Assembly: GCA_013397695.1 (NCBI GenBank)
Contig: VYZI01000419.1
Location: 133,853-197,852, forward strand
Source of the DNA: Centropus unirufus
Lineage: Eukaryota; Chordata; Aves; Cuculiformes; Centropidae
Length of the DNA: 64,000 nucleotides
Direction of reading: 5' to 3'
A model generated the notes under the pieces. The model did not search any database and had not been told where the DNA came from. It saw nothing but the letters and a program-made list of their open reading frames with translations. Shown one piece after another: positions 1 through 11,500 of this stretch (the first letter of the stretch is position 1; the number at the start of each line of letters is the position of its first letter). The position numbers and the translations under genes are program-made.

Positions 1-2964
1 GCAGAGAGGCACCGGCTCTCAATCTGGGTAATGGCAGGGCCGTGTGCCCTTCAGTTGCTTTCCAGGGGACTGGGAAATGACCTCAGCCTTTGGAAGGGGG
101 GATTCGCCTCGGGGACATTTCCTCCAGAGCAGTGCAGGACGGCATGTACCACCCCAGTGTCAGTCAAGCACTTGTAGTGCAGAGGAGCTTGGGAAAGTCA
201 TCCCAGCTATGCCTTCGCAAGGACAGCAAGCCAGGCGGCGGAGCAGGATGCTGGAGGGGGACCACAAACACCCTCCCCGTGCCTCTCAAGCCCCTGGAGC
301 AAACGCCTCCAGTACTGTCCCAATGAGAAGGATTGAGATTCCATGTGTAAGTAACTCTTCTGCACGTGGCAAGCCGAAACAGGCTCCGGTTTATACTCCC
401 GTGGCTTCCATTCCACTTTTACATCTCATGTAGAAACACAATATTTTCTACGCAGAGAAGTATTATCATTACTCATTTCCTTTGAGTTTTTTTTGTATGT
501 TTGTTTCTTTTAACTAGCATTTTTAGTCCTGCATTCAGTTCTGGAGTCCTCAGCACAGGAAGGACATGGATCTGTTAGAGTAAGGCTAGAGGAGGCCATG
601 AAGACAACCTGGAGCACCTCTGCAATGAGGACAGGCTGGGAGAGTTGGTCAGCCTGGAGAACAGAAGGCTCCAGGGAGACCTTGTAGCAGCCTTCCAGTA
701 CTTAAAGGGGGCTGCAGGAAAGCTGGAGAGGGGCTCTTTATCGGGGAGTGCAGGGATAGGACGAGGGGTAACAGTTTAAAGCTGAAAGAGGGGAAATTTA
801 AATTAAAAATTGGGAACAAATATTTTCCTTTCAGGATGGTGAGGCACTGGAACAGGCCGCTCAGAGGAGTTGTTGATGCCCCATCCCTGGAGGTGTTCAA
901 GGCCAGGCTGGATGGAGCAAGCCGATCTAGTAGAAGGTGTCCCTGTCCATGACAGGGGGATTGGAACTGGATGATCTTTTAAGGTCCCTTCCAAATCATT
1001 CTATGATTCAATGATTTACTACTTTCTTTCACCTTTCCTTGAAACCCCTTGCTCCAGCACATCTCCGAAGAGAATCCTTGGTTACAGCCTGAGTGAGAGA
1101 GAAAATGGGCTTCACTTTGCTAAAGTGATTTTTTTTCATCCTTCTAGTCAAACCTGATACCCAAACCTTTTCATCTTGCATTCCAAACCTTTGGTGAGGG
1201 CTGCCTTTTAGAATAAGCAGCAAATAGCTACTGTCTTAGTCCTCACCAACCCCATTAGAAATAGGATTAAGCTATTTACCAACCACACACAAACAAACAT
1301 AAACAGAAGGAGTCAGTGATACCTCTGCAACCACAAGTATCCCCCTAGCACTGGTCTCCAAATAAAGACAGCAAAATCCATTCTGAAAGGAGAATCAAAA
1401 GTGTTTCTTTCTAAAGCACCAGTTGCACAGTAGTAATTTTTGAAATTTAAGACAGCTCGAACCTCTTGCTGGATTATTTTTAACAGGAGCTTTGTGTGCA
1501 GGGGCAGCTCAGAGGCCGCCTGGTCATGCAGGGCAAGAGGTCCCCGAAGCAAAGCCCCAGCTACAGCCAAGAACCTTCTCTACATGAGAAGATTTCCAAT
1601 TAATTTACAAGAGGACAAAACAGTGAGCTACTGCCTTCTGAGCCTTTAGGAAACTGCCAGCACGTGCAAACACCTCGTTTTCTTTTCCACTATTCCCATT
1701 TTCAGTCAGATGATGGTGAAGTGCTCTACTGAAAACATAGGTGAGGCAAGGCAGCTGGTGTGGGACAGCTGGGAAATGAGCAGAGTTCAAGGTTCAGCTA
1801 TTATTAAAAAGCACACCCATCTTTCTATATTTATTCCCACTTTACGGTTCCAAATAAAACACATGCAGTCCTGATGAGTTTACAACTCTAAATACAACAC
1901 AGGAGGAAGACGCCAAGGCTCATCTGGGAAAACCAAACCAATATATACAAAAGCACCACGGTGATTATTATTATTTTTACTGCTGCTACATTTCTAAAAA
2001 TGCACTCCTAGCCCTAGGATTAAACACAACCAAATAGGAACACCACTTTCTTACAAACACAGCTACAATTTGAAATCCAGTGGCCTGTTCCTCACCCCAA
2101 CTCCATCACAGACCTCCTCAAAAAGCTGCTCAGGAGGACCAGCACACGGCAGCACTCTTCACGTGTGGGTCTGACAAGTGGCAGGGTCAGCAGAACTGTT
2201 TATTACCCCCCCTCCTGGGCAGATTTCACAGGGCTCAGCATCCCTGCTTCCAGCCTGATCCCTCTGGCACAACAGCCAGCTCCCTTCCTGCAAGAACCTG
2301 AAAGCAAGCGAGCAGAGACCTGGAAGAACAAGCAAGATGTGCCACCTGGGTCAACCATGCACGTACAGTGCTTTGACTGGAGGCCTCTTGCAAGGGCAAA
2401 CCGATCCCAGCCAGTAATGGTAACGCACACAGTGGAATCACCAGGACCAGACCAACCTTCTGAAGAGGTGCCTGGTGCATGCAGAGCCCCCTGCCAGAAC
2501 CCAGACCCTGCCTGTGCCCCCCGCACAACGCCAAGCCAGCAGCTGTCCCTGGGCTCTGCAGACCGTCAGCCCAGAATGGCTGCAAATCTGATGAGACAAA
2601 TTAAAAACCCTAGATGTCAGAGAAGGCAGAGTCAGTGCCACTTTTTTAAAAAACACTCTTGTAAGTTAGAAACCAGAGGTAGCTGTAACGGAGAGGCAGA
2701 GGAATGAAAACAAACATCCCCCATACCAGGAGGCAGCCAGCCACCACAGTCCAAAGTATCTTTTCTACACATTTTCCAAGAATCTGTTAAAAAACAAACA
2801 GCAACCACGAGGACTCCCAGCTCCAGCAGACCCCAGCTGGCAGATAATTCAATAACCACCTCCTTTTCCCCCCACTATAAACCAGAAAAATGTTAAACCC
2901 GAAGAGTTTGGCCCAAAACGCTCCTCCAGTGGTGCTGGCAGCAGGCCAGGCAGGGAATACTCAC
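1..2964 (-). other. LIMD1: LIMD1 intron 2 (partial)
   Basis: This stretch lies downstream of LIMD1 exon 2 on the minus strand. It opens with a good donor (GCA|GTGAGT) and its acceptor is off the left edge. I looked on the minus strand for the next LIM exon, which in the human protein begins around RKLRGKAFYF, and did not find it. The only recognisable content is one plus-strand CR1 fragment near 530-1016. Several open frames of 60-180 codons here have no recognisable homology and look like chance frames. Confidence 0.8.
530..1016 (+). repeat. CR1 LINE fragment, 5'-truncated
   Basis: The fragment holds the end of the CR1 ORF2 region and the 3'UTR, then the typical end 'GGTCCCTTCCAAATCATTCTATGATT'-like tail near 990-1015. 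It belongs to an older CR1 type, whose tail differs from the 'CCAACCTGGTGATTCT' copies elsewhere in the window. The reading frame is broken, so this is a dead copy inside LIMD1 intron 2. Confidence 0.9.
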
Positions 2965-3066
2965 TGCAGGCTCCACAGGTGAAGCAGCCGTCATGGTAGA
3001 GGTTGCCCATGGCCTGGCAAGCCTGGTTTGCTCCGTACACCCCCTTGCTGCACTTCACGCAGGTGC
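2965..3066 (-). CDS. LIMD1: LIMD1 coding exon 2: start of LIM domain 1
   Basis: This 102-bp exon encodes a split Gly codon, 33 whole codons and the first base of the next. It carries TCVKCSKGVYGANQACQAMG and then NLYHDGCFTCGAC. The pattern C-x2-C-x18-H-x2-C-x2-C-x2-C is the first zinc finger and the start of the second in a LIM domain. Continuing exon 1, the ligands are about C326, C329, H348, C351, C354 and C357. The acceptor is TTCCAG|GC and the donor GCA|GTGAGT. Joining to exon 1 gives YFG-TCVKC, matching the human LIMD1 junction (YFG-ACVKC) in frame. The LIM region of LIMD1 binds partners in Hippo (LATS), hypoxia (PHD/VHL) and microRNA (Argonaute) complexes. The remaining LIM exons are outside the window. 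Paralogues AJUBA and WTIP have similar LIM domains, but exon 1 decides for LIMD1. Confidence 0.95.
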
Positions 3067-4204
3067 CTGGAAGAGAGAGAGGGAGACAGGGCTCAGGAGC
3101 GTGACCTGGCGGGGTGGCCATGGACACTGGCTTGGCGACTGCCCCTGTAATTCAGCGTGGTGGCTCGGTGGGTTAGGAGCAGGTGGTTCCTCGGGGACAC
3201 AAGATGCAGGCGACATTGGTGTCACGCACTCTGAGAGATGCTGTTAAGAGTGGTCTCCAAACCTTCACTGGGAAAGCCTTTTGCAACGAGGTGCTCAACA
3301 ACAGCCCTGTTTGTCTACAGGGACGTTGCCTTCCGCCACCCATTCATTCCCACAAACTTTCTATACATTTAAAACCACTTAATGAACCTCCCAAAAGCCT
3401 GGGTGGTAGTAAGGGGTACTTGGGCCATGCCCACACTTATGTTTTTTGCTGCTTATTGCATAAAAGAAGCTTGTTGGTTGCAACTGATGTGAGGATGGAA
3501 GTCCTAAGGATGTCCCACCCAAACAGAGCTGGACATCCAACACCTACGTCTCTTCCCTCTGTCAGCCGCAGAGACCCCCGACGCAACCACTACCTCCAGA
3601 CCTTGTATCCTGCCCAGACATCCTTCTCACTTCTTGCAGGACAAGCAGCCAGAAAGAGAGGAGATCTGGTGGTGGTGTCACAGGCAGCCACAGGGGCTGA
3701 CCCTCAGGTGGCCCTTGGGGTGAAGCAGAACCAGGGCCAGCATATATGGTCACCTTCTGGCTATAAACTGTCCCAAGTCCAAGCTGCTCCTCACACCATG
3801 GCTTTCCTGCCACCACTATCACCTCAAGATCTGCATGAGCTCTGGAGCTCCAGAGAAAGGAGAAGATGACTGTGCCCAACAGTTCATTTCAGTCTTTTGC
3901 CAGCACAGCCAAGCACATTTCCACTAGCGCCCAACCTGGTGTGGGGCTCCAATCTCAAACCAAGCCAGGATGACTGTGTAGGGTGAGGTTTTCCACTTTA
4001 TGAAGAAACCACTGGGACTGGTGGAAAGAGAGAAGATGTGTAGTGCTGGTGGTGGGGAGGGACATCAGGAAGAATAATTCAGCACTGAAGGTTTGCAAAG
4101 GGTGTAGTGTGTTCACCTACGGCCTCTGAAATCTCACCACATTTCCACACAAAACTATTTTGATAACGGATTAAGAAGTGAAAACTGAGTTTCGTGCCCC
4201 TGAC

Positions 4205-4465
4205 AGCATCTGCTAGCAGGACCTATGGCCTTAAGCTGCACCAGGGCAGGTTCAGACTGGACATGAGGAAACCATTCTTCACCGAAAGGGTCATCAGGCC
4301 CTGGCAGAGGCTGCGCAGAGGTGGGGTGGAGTCCCCTTCCCTGGATGCATTTAAAAGATGAGTAGGTGAGATGCTTTGGGGATATGGTTTAGTGGTGGGC
4401 AGCTATGGTTAGACTTGATCTCAAAGGTCTTTTCCAACCTGGTGATTCTTTGATTCTATATAAAT
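4205..4465 (+). repeat. CR1 LINE 3' fragment
   Basis: This is a 3'UTR piece of the younger CR1 type. It contains 'AGCTGCACCAGGGCAGGTTC', 'GTCATCAGGCCCTGGCAGAG' and the end 'TTTTCCAACCTGGTGATTCT', followed by TTGATTCTAT. It lies in LIMD1 intron 1, in sense opposite to the gene. Confidence 0.93.
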
Positions 4466-4750
4466 CTATGATCTGCTCCCTCCACCTTGCAGGGAGAATT
4501 GCAGTGAGGCTGCCCCAAACCACCGCTGGTGGCAGGGGAAAGTCCTTTTCCAAGGAAAATGACACATCAAGCCTGTTCACTCACTTCAGACATGACCTTG
4601 TGATTGCAGCAGACCAGTTTTAAAGCCATGTCACCCTTTTAATTACCTCTAAATTAGAAACTTTCGTCAGTATTTAAACAAATAAACATTGATCTACCCA
4701 AAAAGAGCAGCGTGAAGGGAAAACAAAAGATGTTCTTCTGTCTCAGGTCC

Positions 4751-4896
4751 ATGATGACCCTGGAGGTCTTCAATGCTAGGTTGGATGAGGTTTTGAGCAA
4801 CCTGATCTAGAGGAAGGTCAAACCATGGCAGTGGTTGGTTGCAATTAAATGATCTTTAAGGTCCCTTCCAACCCAAACCATTCTATGATTCTACGT
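4751..4896 (+). repeat. CR1 LINE 3' fragment, older type
   Basis: This short piece shows 'CCTGGAGGTCTTCAATGCTA', 'GGTTGGATGAGG' and the end 'AAACCATTCTATGATTCTA'. It is a different, older subfamily from the copy 290 bp to its left. Confidence 0.88.
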
Positions 4897-7800
4897 GACT
4901 TCACTTCCCGGTCTCTCTTTCCAACGCTTCTCAGTCTTATTCACCCAACTCTCAAACTCCCTGGAGCAGTGACTGTCAGTCACATCTCCTATTGGCCCAA
5001 GAAAAGGGACACCATCATCTTGCTGGAGATCCTTAGTCATGCTGTGGTTAACAAGACCTCACTCTGTTCAGGCCCCAGAAGCTCCAGACTAATTGGAAAG
5101 GTCTGGTGAAAGTAAGGAAGAGGCCTTTATGTCAGCGCTGAAAAGTAACTCCCACCTCCAGCCGCACCACACTGGCAGTCCCGGGATGGTTAAGGATTTC
5201 CTCAGTAGCGGTGGCTGTCAGTTTTTGTAGGACAAAACCACTCAGCAGCCCCTTGTAGCAGCACACCCAGAGCTGCTGAAAAGCAGACACCTCGTTCTCC
5301 CAGAGCGGACCTGGCTGTCCGTGCTGCAGCTGCCTGCGTGGGTGCTGGAAGTCACCCTAGCGCTGCTACAAGCCCCACGCTGTGCTCAGAGACAGAGTCC
5401 GGACTGACACAAACCTGGAGAGGAAGCTGCAGAGAGTCATCAGTTACTGCTGGCCAAACCAGAGCTGAACTGAAAAGCTGGCTTGGCTGCGGGCCCAGTC
5501 CTGCACACAGACTGGCACCGAGTTAGCCAAACGTGCTGGTTCTTTCTGAACCAAGCAGATTTATCTCAGTTATTTATTGAAAGATCTCAAGGAAGCAAAA
5601 AACAAACCATGCAGCCATTAAAAAAAAAAGAAGAAAAGACAGAACAAAGATAAGAGAATTTGGCTTTTCAAGTGGATTTGTTCTCCCAGGAACGCATACG
5701 TTCAGCCGCAGCCTGAGGTGCTCTGCAATCATCCGACATGAGAACTAACAGCTACCTTGAGAAACTCCCTCTTGACTACGACAACGCTGAATGGAAAGTT
5801 TTGAGAGCAGAAAACCTCCTGATTTTGCAGCTCAAAGCCTTCTTTCCATGACATTCACCAGGCTGTGGGCAGAACGGATGGGCTCATGGCATGGCAAGGG
5901 GTGCGTTTTCCCCTTCTCTGTGCCAACGAGCGGCTGTTCCAGAAAAGAAAAAATCACAAGCATGTTCCACTTTCCTCCTTTCCAGAAAGCAGCCGGGTGA
6001 CACTGAATATGATGTTCAGCAAGAAGAAGCAGGCAGCAGAAGGTAAAGCAGCTGCGTGGCAGGCGCTTAAAGTCGCTAAAAAACACCCTACCACAAATCC
6101 CACAGGGGGCAGGAATTGCCTCTGCTATGCCCTCTCCATCCCATTAAAGCTTCAGAGTGCAGGCATTGTCCATGTTTTCCCCAAAGCATCAGACAGTCTG
6201 GATGCTCCCACATCCTTCTCCAAACCTTCCTCCACCTCCTGCCTCTTCAATCCCCACCATCCTTGCCCCTTGCTTCATCTCCCAGCCCATGCTCCACTGC
6301 TTCATCCCCTGCTTAACCCTTTTATCAGCTTCTTTAAATTTTTAGGCCCTTAAACCACAGAAAATAAAGTTATAGAATGAAGGAGCTTTTGAAGTAAATT
6401 GTCACTGATGCCTGTGAAAACTACAATGCCCAAAATTCCCCAAGTCTGTAATAACCAGCCATGCTATAAATATTTATAGATGTCCTGTGGCAAGGCTGGC
6501 AGTTGAAAAATGGCGTGACAGCAAATCTGTGTAAAGTTTGTTTCCACTTGTATCTCCTAGATCTTGCTTGAAAGCCAATTACATCTTGGTAGCAATTGAA
6601 ATTATTCCAGAAATAAGCCTTTGCTTCTTCCAAATATAATACTCTGAATATTTTAAGCCACGTACTTGTGCCTTCATATCTGACTCTCAGCCCTCCTGGT
6701 CTGAAAGGGGAGAAAAAGGTGATTTGTGATTGATTTTTCCTTTCTGCTCACTCCTTGCTGCCACAATTCTCCTGTTCTTTTTGGCTTGGGCTACGCAAGG
6801 GAAAAGCAATGCCTGTTGCTGATGGCTGTCAGTCAGTGAGCTCGGAATCCCACGTGTGAAGCCAACCTGATGAAGGGCAGCGCGGCACAGGGGACTTCCA
6901 GCCCCAGCCTGCCACAAAAACGAGCTCTGCACCTCAATCCATGCCAGCCCCACAACTGCTTCCCGAAGCAGTGCTGAGTGTGCTTTCTGCTAGCCAGGGA
7001 ACGGAGTTAAAACGTCAGCAGCATCGGTCCAGTCCCACACGCCACTAGTCAGCAGCTCTGGATGATTCGCCTGGAATAGAGGAGCTTTTAGCAAAAAAAC
7101 GCCTGTCCTCAGCTCGAAGCAGAGGGATCCTGAGCAGCCACAGCTCAGGAGGATTCCCGATTCCTGCACTCGATGGCGTTGCTGCACATAAGGAGCGCTC
7201 GTGCAAGCATTATCTGAGCAGATATCCCCTCCAAAATGACAAATTTTAAACCTCAGGTGACATGAATTAAGGAGAAACACAAGGTTTCTCTTTTGCCACC
7301 AGGGCGAGAAGCCCAAAGGGCCGTGCATGCACAGCGCTGGTAAACTCACGCTCGAGTGCACGGGCAGAATGGTAGCCACACTGGGAAAGGGATGGAAATT
7401 GCTGATTTGGGCTCAATTTCTGCCGGCAGGGCAGCCTGGCCCTGGACAACAAAGAATTCTCTGTTCCCTTTCGCCTCGTGCGGCAAGCAACCACCCGCTC
7501 TGCAGCTGAGCGCTGGAACAAAGGGACCTTTGGGCAGAGCTGGGACCGAAAACATGCCCTGTAAGCCACGGCCGGGTGCTCCCTGGATCCCATCCCGGCA
7601 CTGTGGACCAGGAGGAGGGTGACCTGGGAACTCGGCTCGCAAAATCAGAGCAGTCTGATGCAGACTTGAAGGGCTCTCCGAAACGAAAGGGTACACGGTG
7701 CCCAGTCTGAAATGTCAGTCCCACCCTCGAAGTTCAACAAGTGCATTTCCATTCATCTCAAGGCTCAAAGCCTTTGGAGATGGGATTTTCCCCTCTAAGC

Positions 7801-9547
7801 ATTGCTCTTTCATGTTCACCAGAAGAGGCTCAGCTATTACTATATCCCACTCACTAAAAAGCCAATGCAAGCCATGCTGAACAGCAGCATTTTCTGGGAC
7901 CGATCAGTATGATCTCTTTCTCCAAGCCAGACATCACCTACAAACCAAGAGCCCAGTTGTGGGTTTTTTTTCCAGCAGCTTCCCCTTTTTTTCAGCAGCA
8001 TCCCTGTTCTCAGCAGCATCCAGGGCAGCCAAGCATTCCTACACATGCTGCTGATTGGGTTTGCCGAGCCTGCTATTTAATTTTAGAGGGCCAAGTGTGC
8101 TGCTGTGCTGCTTCAGGGGTGAGATTTCCTCGCCAGGTTAATCTGGCCCTGGATAAGAGGAATACAGTGGCAGGATGCGGGGAAGAGTTTGGTTCTGTGG
8201 GGCTGTATATGCAGCTAATCCAGAAACAGCACTTGGAGGAGAAAGTTTATCCTACTCCTTAGACTTCCTCCATTCAAGCCATGTTTACGTGCACCAGCTT
8301 GACTCTTCTCCACCACACATAACTGAGTTTTGGCCGCTCCTTACAGGAGGCTGGATTTATGCTGAATAAATTCCCAGCATGTAAATACTGCTGGTATCCC
8401 CTTTCCCATCTGCCCAGACATGCAGGTGGCTAACCCCGAAGGAGGCCCTGCTGCCTCTTGGCAGAAGTTGTACCTTCTCAAGGGTCCCCCACGGAACTCC
8501 TGAAAGTAGTTTTTCTGACCCATCAATTTATTCCAGGAGAATAAAATCCTGCACTTAGCCAGGAATTTTTTCAAACAATGCATGAAGAAAATTGACCCTG
8601 TCCTACCCAATGTGATGCTCAGTTCTTTGGGTTATACCTCAGACCTTCTCCAGAACCTGAGGCCACCTCCTCATGGCTATCCTTAACCAATCCATTTCCA
8701 CAGCAAACTCTGGACACACTGCGTGCCTCGCTCTGCTGTTATCCACTATTGTGCAATTGTCCTTGCTGGGGAGTTGATTGCAAGGAGATCTGGAGGTCTG
8801 TGTGAGCCTGGGTGCCTGAAAAACCTGGTAGCTCACCCAGTGCTCACCACTGGGTGACTGGGTTGTCACTCAATCATGGCAAGGATACCCAAGTTACACC
8901 TGGTAGCTGGTAAATACCATTTTTCTGTACTGTTTTTGGACGCCAAGCTCTTGACCCCTGATTTTGGTGTAGAAGTGCACACACTGCCAGTGATGCACAA
9001 AAACGCCATCAAACGCACATCACTGACGCTTCAAATATCTCACAGAGATGTCAGAGACTACATTAACTCCAGTGCCAAAGGAATGAGACTCCGTATTCCT
9101 TTCAGTCCCCACTGCCACAGTATCCTGGCTAAAAGACCTATTGCTCCTCTGCTTCAACTCCCTCCTTTTTCTTCCCTTTTGGTAGATTTTTCCTTAGCTT
9201 GCAAGCCCGGCTTATCTCCCAAGAGGAAGGGAGGAGAGACACATAATGCTGTAATCTCCAAGAGCCATATCCCAGGCAAATACTTTTCTTGCTTGGTTCC
9301 CTGCAATGAGATAAACTTTTCAATCTGCACACGCCCTAGTCCAAGTGCAGTCATCCTCCCAGCTTCCCTTGTTCCACCAGGACCTGCTTCACCCCGTCAC
9401 CCCCTCCTCTCTGCTGCAGGCAGGCATCTCCTTCCAGCCGTGGTGGTCTCCCAGGAGCAGGCAGTGAGGGACTCGGTGGAAATGATGCCATTATCATCAT
9501 CCACGTACGAAACAAGTGTCAGAAGGACTTTGATTTCAGCTAACAAA

Positions 9548-9972
9548 TGAGAAGGGGCTGGAGAACAAATCTTATGGGGAGCAGCTGAGGGAGCTGGGGT
9601 TGTTCAGCCTGGAGAAGAGGAGGCTGAGGGGAGACCTTATCCCCGCCTACAGCTGCCTGAAAGGAGGTTGTGGAGAGATGGGTGCTGGTCTCTTCTCCCA
9701 AGTGACAGGGGATGGGACAAGGGGGAATGGCCTCAAGCTGCACCAGGGCAGGTTCAGATTGGACATTAGGAAAAAAATCTTCACTAAAAGGGTCATCAGG
9801 CCCTGGCAGAGGCTGCCCAGGGAGGTGGTGGAATCCCCATCCCTGGAGGTATTTAAAAGACCTTTATTTAAAAGACGGGTGGATGAGGTGCTAAGGGATA
9901 TGGTTTAGTGGCAGTCAGGAATGGTTGGACTCGATGATCTCAGAGGTCTTTTCCAACCTGGTGATTCTGTGT
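9548..9972 (+). repeat. CR1 LINE fragment with small internal duplication
   Basis: The piece covers the last codons of ORF2 (a frame reading roughly ELGLFSLEKRRLRGDLI in related copies) and the full 3'UTR, ending 'TTTTCCAACCTGGTGATTCT'. The 11-mer ATTTAAAAGAC occurs twice, at 9851-9861 and 9866-9876; sister copies have one. It sits in LIMD1 intron 1. Confidence 0.94.
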
Positions 9973-10617
9973 TATATTTATAATAAGTAAACTATTTATA
10001 CAAACTGTTTTTAAAAAAATGTCTTGGTAAGGGTGTAGGTGGTCTTCATCAGATGGAGATTTCTACCTAGCTACAAGAAATAAGCCCTGGTAAAAACCAC
10101 GATGCTGCGCATTACACCTCAAAAACCATCCCTGTGTGCCTGCAGACCAAGGAACTGAATGCTGCCACAGGTTCTGCTAAAATCAATGGCAAAACCTCCC
10201 TGCAGACCTCTCAGCCAGGCTTCTCCACTGCCAGGTCACTTCCAGGCAGCATGGCTGATGCTCAGTTTGGTTGTGCAGGTGCTCAGCTCTCACCTGAAAA
10301 CTCATCTGGCACCAGTTCTTGGGATGGTGAACCTCACCTAACCCAAAACATCTGCTTGCGCTGGGTGGTCCTAGGAGTCTCAGCTTAGTCACTCCTGTTT
10401 AATTAATCTGCCTGTTCTCCAAGGCGAGATGAAGACTGATGCATCCAAAGACCAGGAGTTCAGACAGTCCCAAAAAAACAGCGGGATTCAGGCACCTTGT
10501 TCCTGGATGTTCCCTGGAAATGGTACACCTGAATACAACCCAACGTGGCTTCCAGGAGCACCTCCAGGGGCCCTTCCTCTGCTGCAGTGGGAATCACCCT
10601 CCCCAGGCAGCCATTTC

Positions 10618-10718
10618 AGGATTTCTCTCCCTAAGACCCAGCTGATACCTGAGACTCCCTACTTCCAGGATTTCTCTCCCCAGGAGTAAGACCCGGCTGA
10701 TACCTGAGACTCCCTGAG
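10618..10718. repeat. Tandem duplication, two units of about 49 and 52 bp
   Basis: Unit one (10618-10666) starts AGGATTTCTCTCCC and contains GCTGATACCTGAGACTCCCT. Unit two (10667-10718) repeats both, with a few changes and a small insertion (CAGGAGT). This is a simple local duplication in LIMD1 intron 1. Confidence 0.85.
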
Positions 10719-11437
10719 TCGACAGCCCACATAAATCAAATCAGCACTTCAAAAGCACTCCTGGAGAACCCAAATTCCTCCAGAGACACGTACAGCCCAT
10801 GCTGCTCACCTATATGCCAGTATTTAAAAAAAGAAATTTCTTGGCTGTGTTGGTTTCTTCCCTTTCACTTGTTACTCATTCTCTGAGCAGACAAACAGAA
10901 TTGGTACAGCAAGCCGGTGCTGACAGCAGCCAGGCTGCCTGTCACACCTCAGCAGAGCATCCCACCTATGTTATCCCTACTCCCCAGCTTTCCTTTACAA
11001 CCGCTCGCCCTCAGAGTGCAGGAAAATCAGCCTCTTTGCTGCGATCAGAACGAATTGCTCATGATAAAAATCCAGATCAAGACAGACTGAAGGAGGGTAC
11101 AGCACCCAGACAAACAGCTCCACCTGAAACAAAATCCGCCCCGTGACAAAAGCAGCACCCAAAGCCAGGAGAGCTGAGAGCACTTTAGATAAAACACTTT
11201 GGTCATTTGCACTTCAGCCCTGGTTTCATTTCCTGGCTCCCCTGCAAAGCTGCTGCTGCATTAAACTTCCCTTCACTGGGGGAAAGTCCACAACAAAACA
11301 AACTGTTGATCCTTTTTACCACTGTTGCATAAACGTATTTGTTTTCCACCCTTAAGTTTGCTGGCTTGAGGCAGAGCAAAGACTGATTCAGAGGACCGGC
11401 TGGGCTCTTTGCTCCCCCAAAAGGAAGTAAGGAAACC

Positions 11438-11500
11438 GTGAAAAAAAAATGAAAATAAAAGTGAGAAAGAAAGGGGGAGGAGGAGCGGAATGAAAAGACT
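11438..11500 (+). repeat. Purine-rich low-complexity tract
   Basis: A run of about 60 bp is almost only A and G on the plus strand (A-runs, then GAGAAAGAAAGGGGGAGGAGG). It is a low-complexity segment in LIMD1 intron 1. No function is claimed. Confidence 0.7.

Noticed and set aside
2165..2707. 180-codon plus-strand frame in LIMD1 intron 2
   Set aside because: Low-information Pro/Gln/Ser-rich translation with overlapping frames on the other strand; no homology recognised.
1..2964. Search for LIMD1 exon 3 (second half of LIM1)
   Set aside because: No minus-strand segment resembling the expected KLRGKAFYF codons was found, so the exon is placed outside the window.
3183..3869. 228-codon plus-strand frame in LIMD1 intron 1
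   Set aside because: No recognisable motif, uneven composition and no splice or promoter support.
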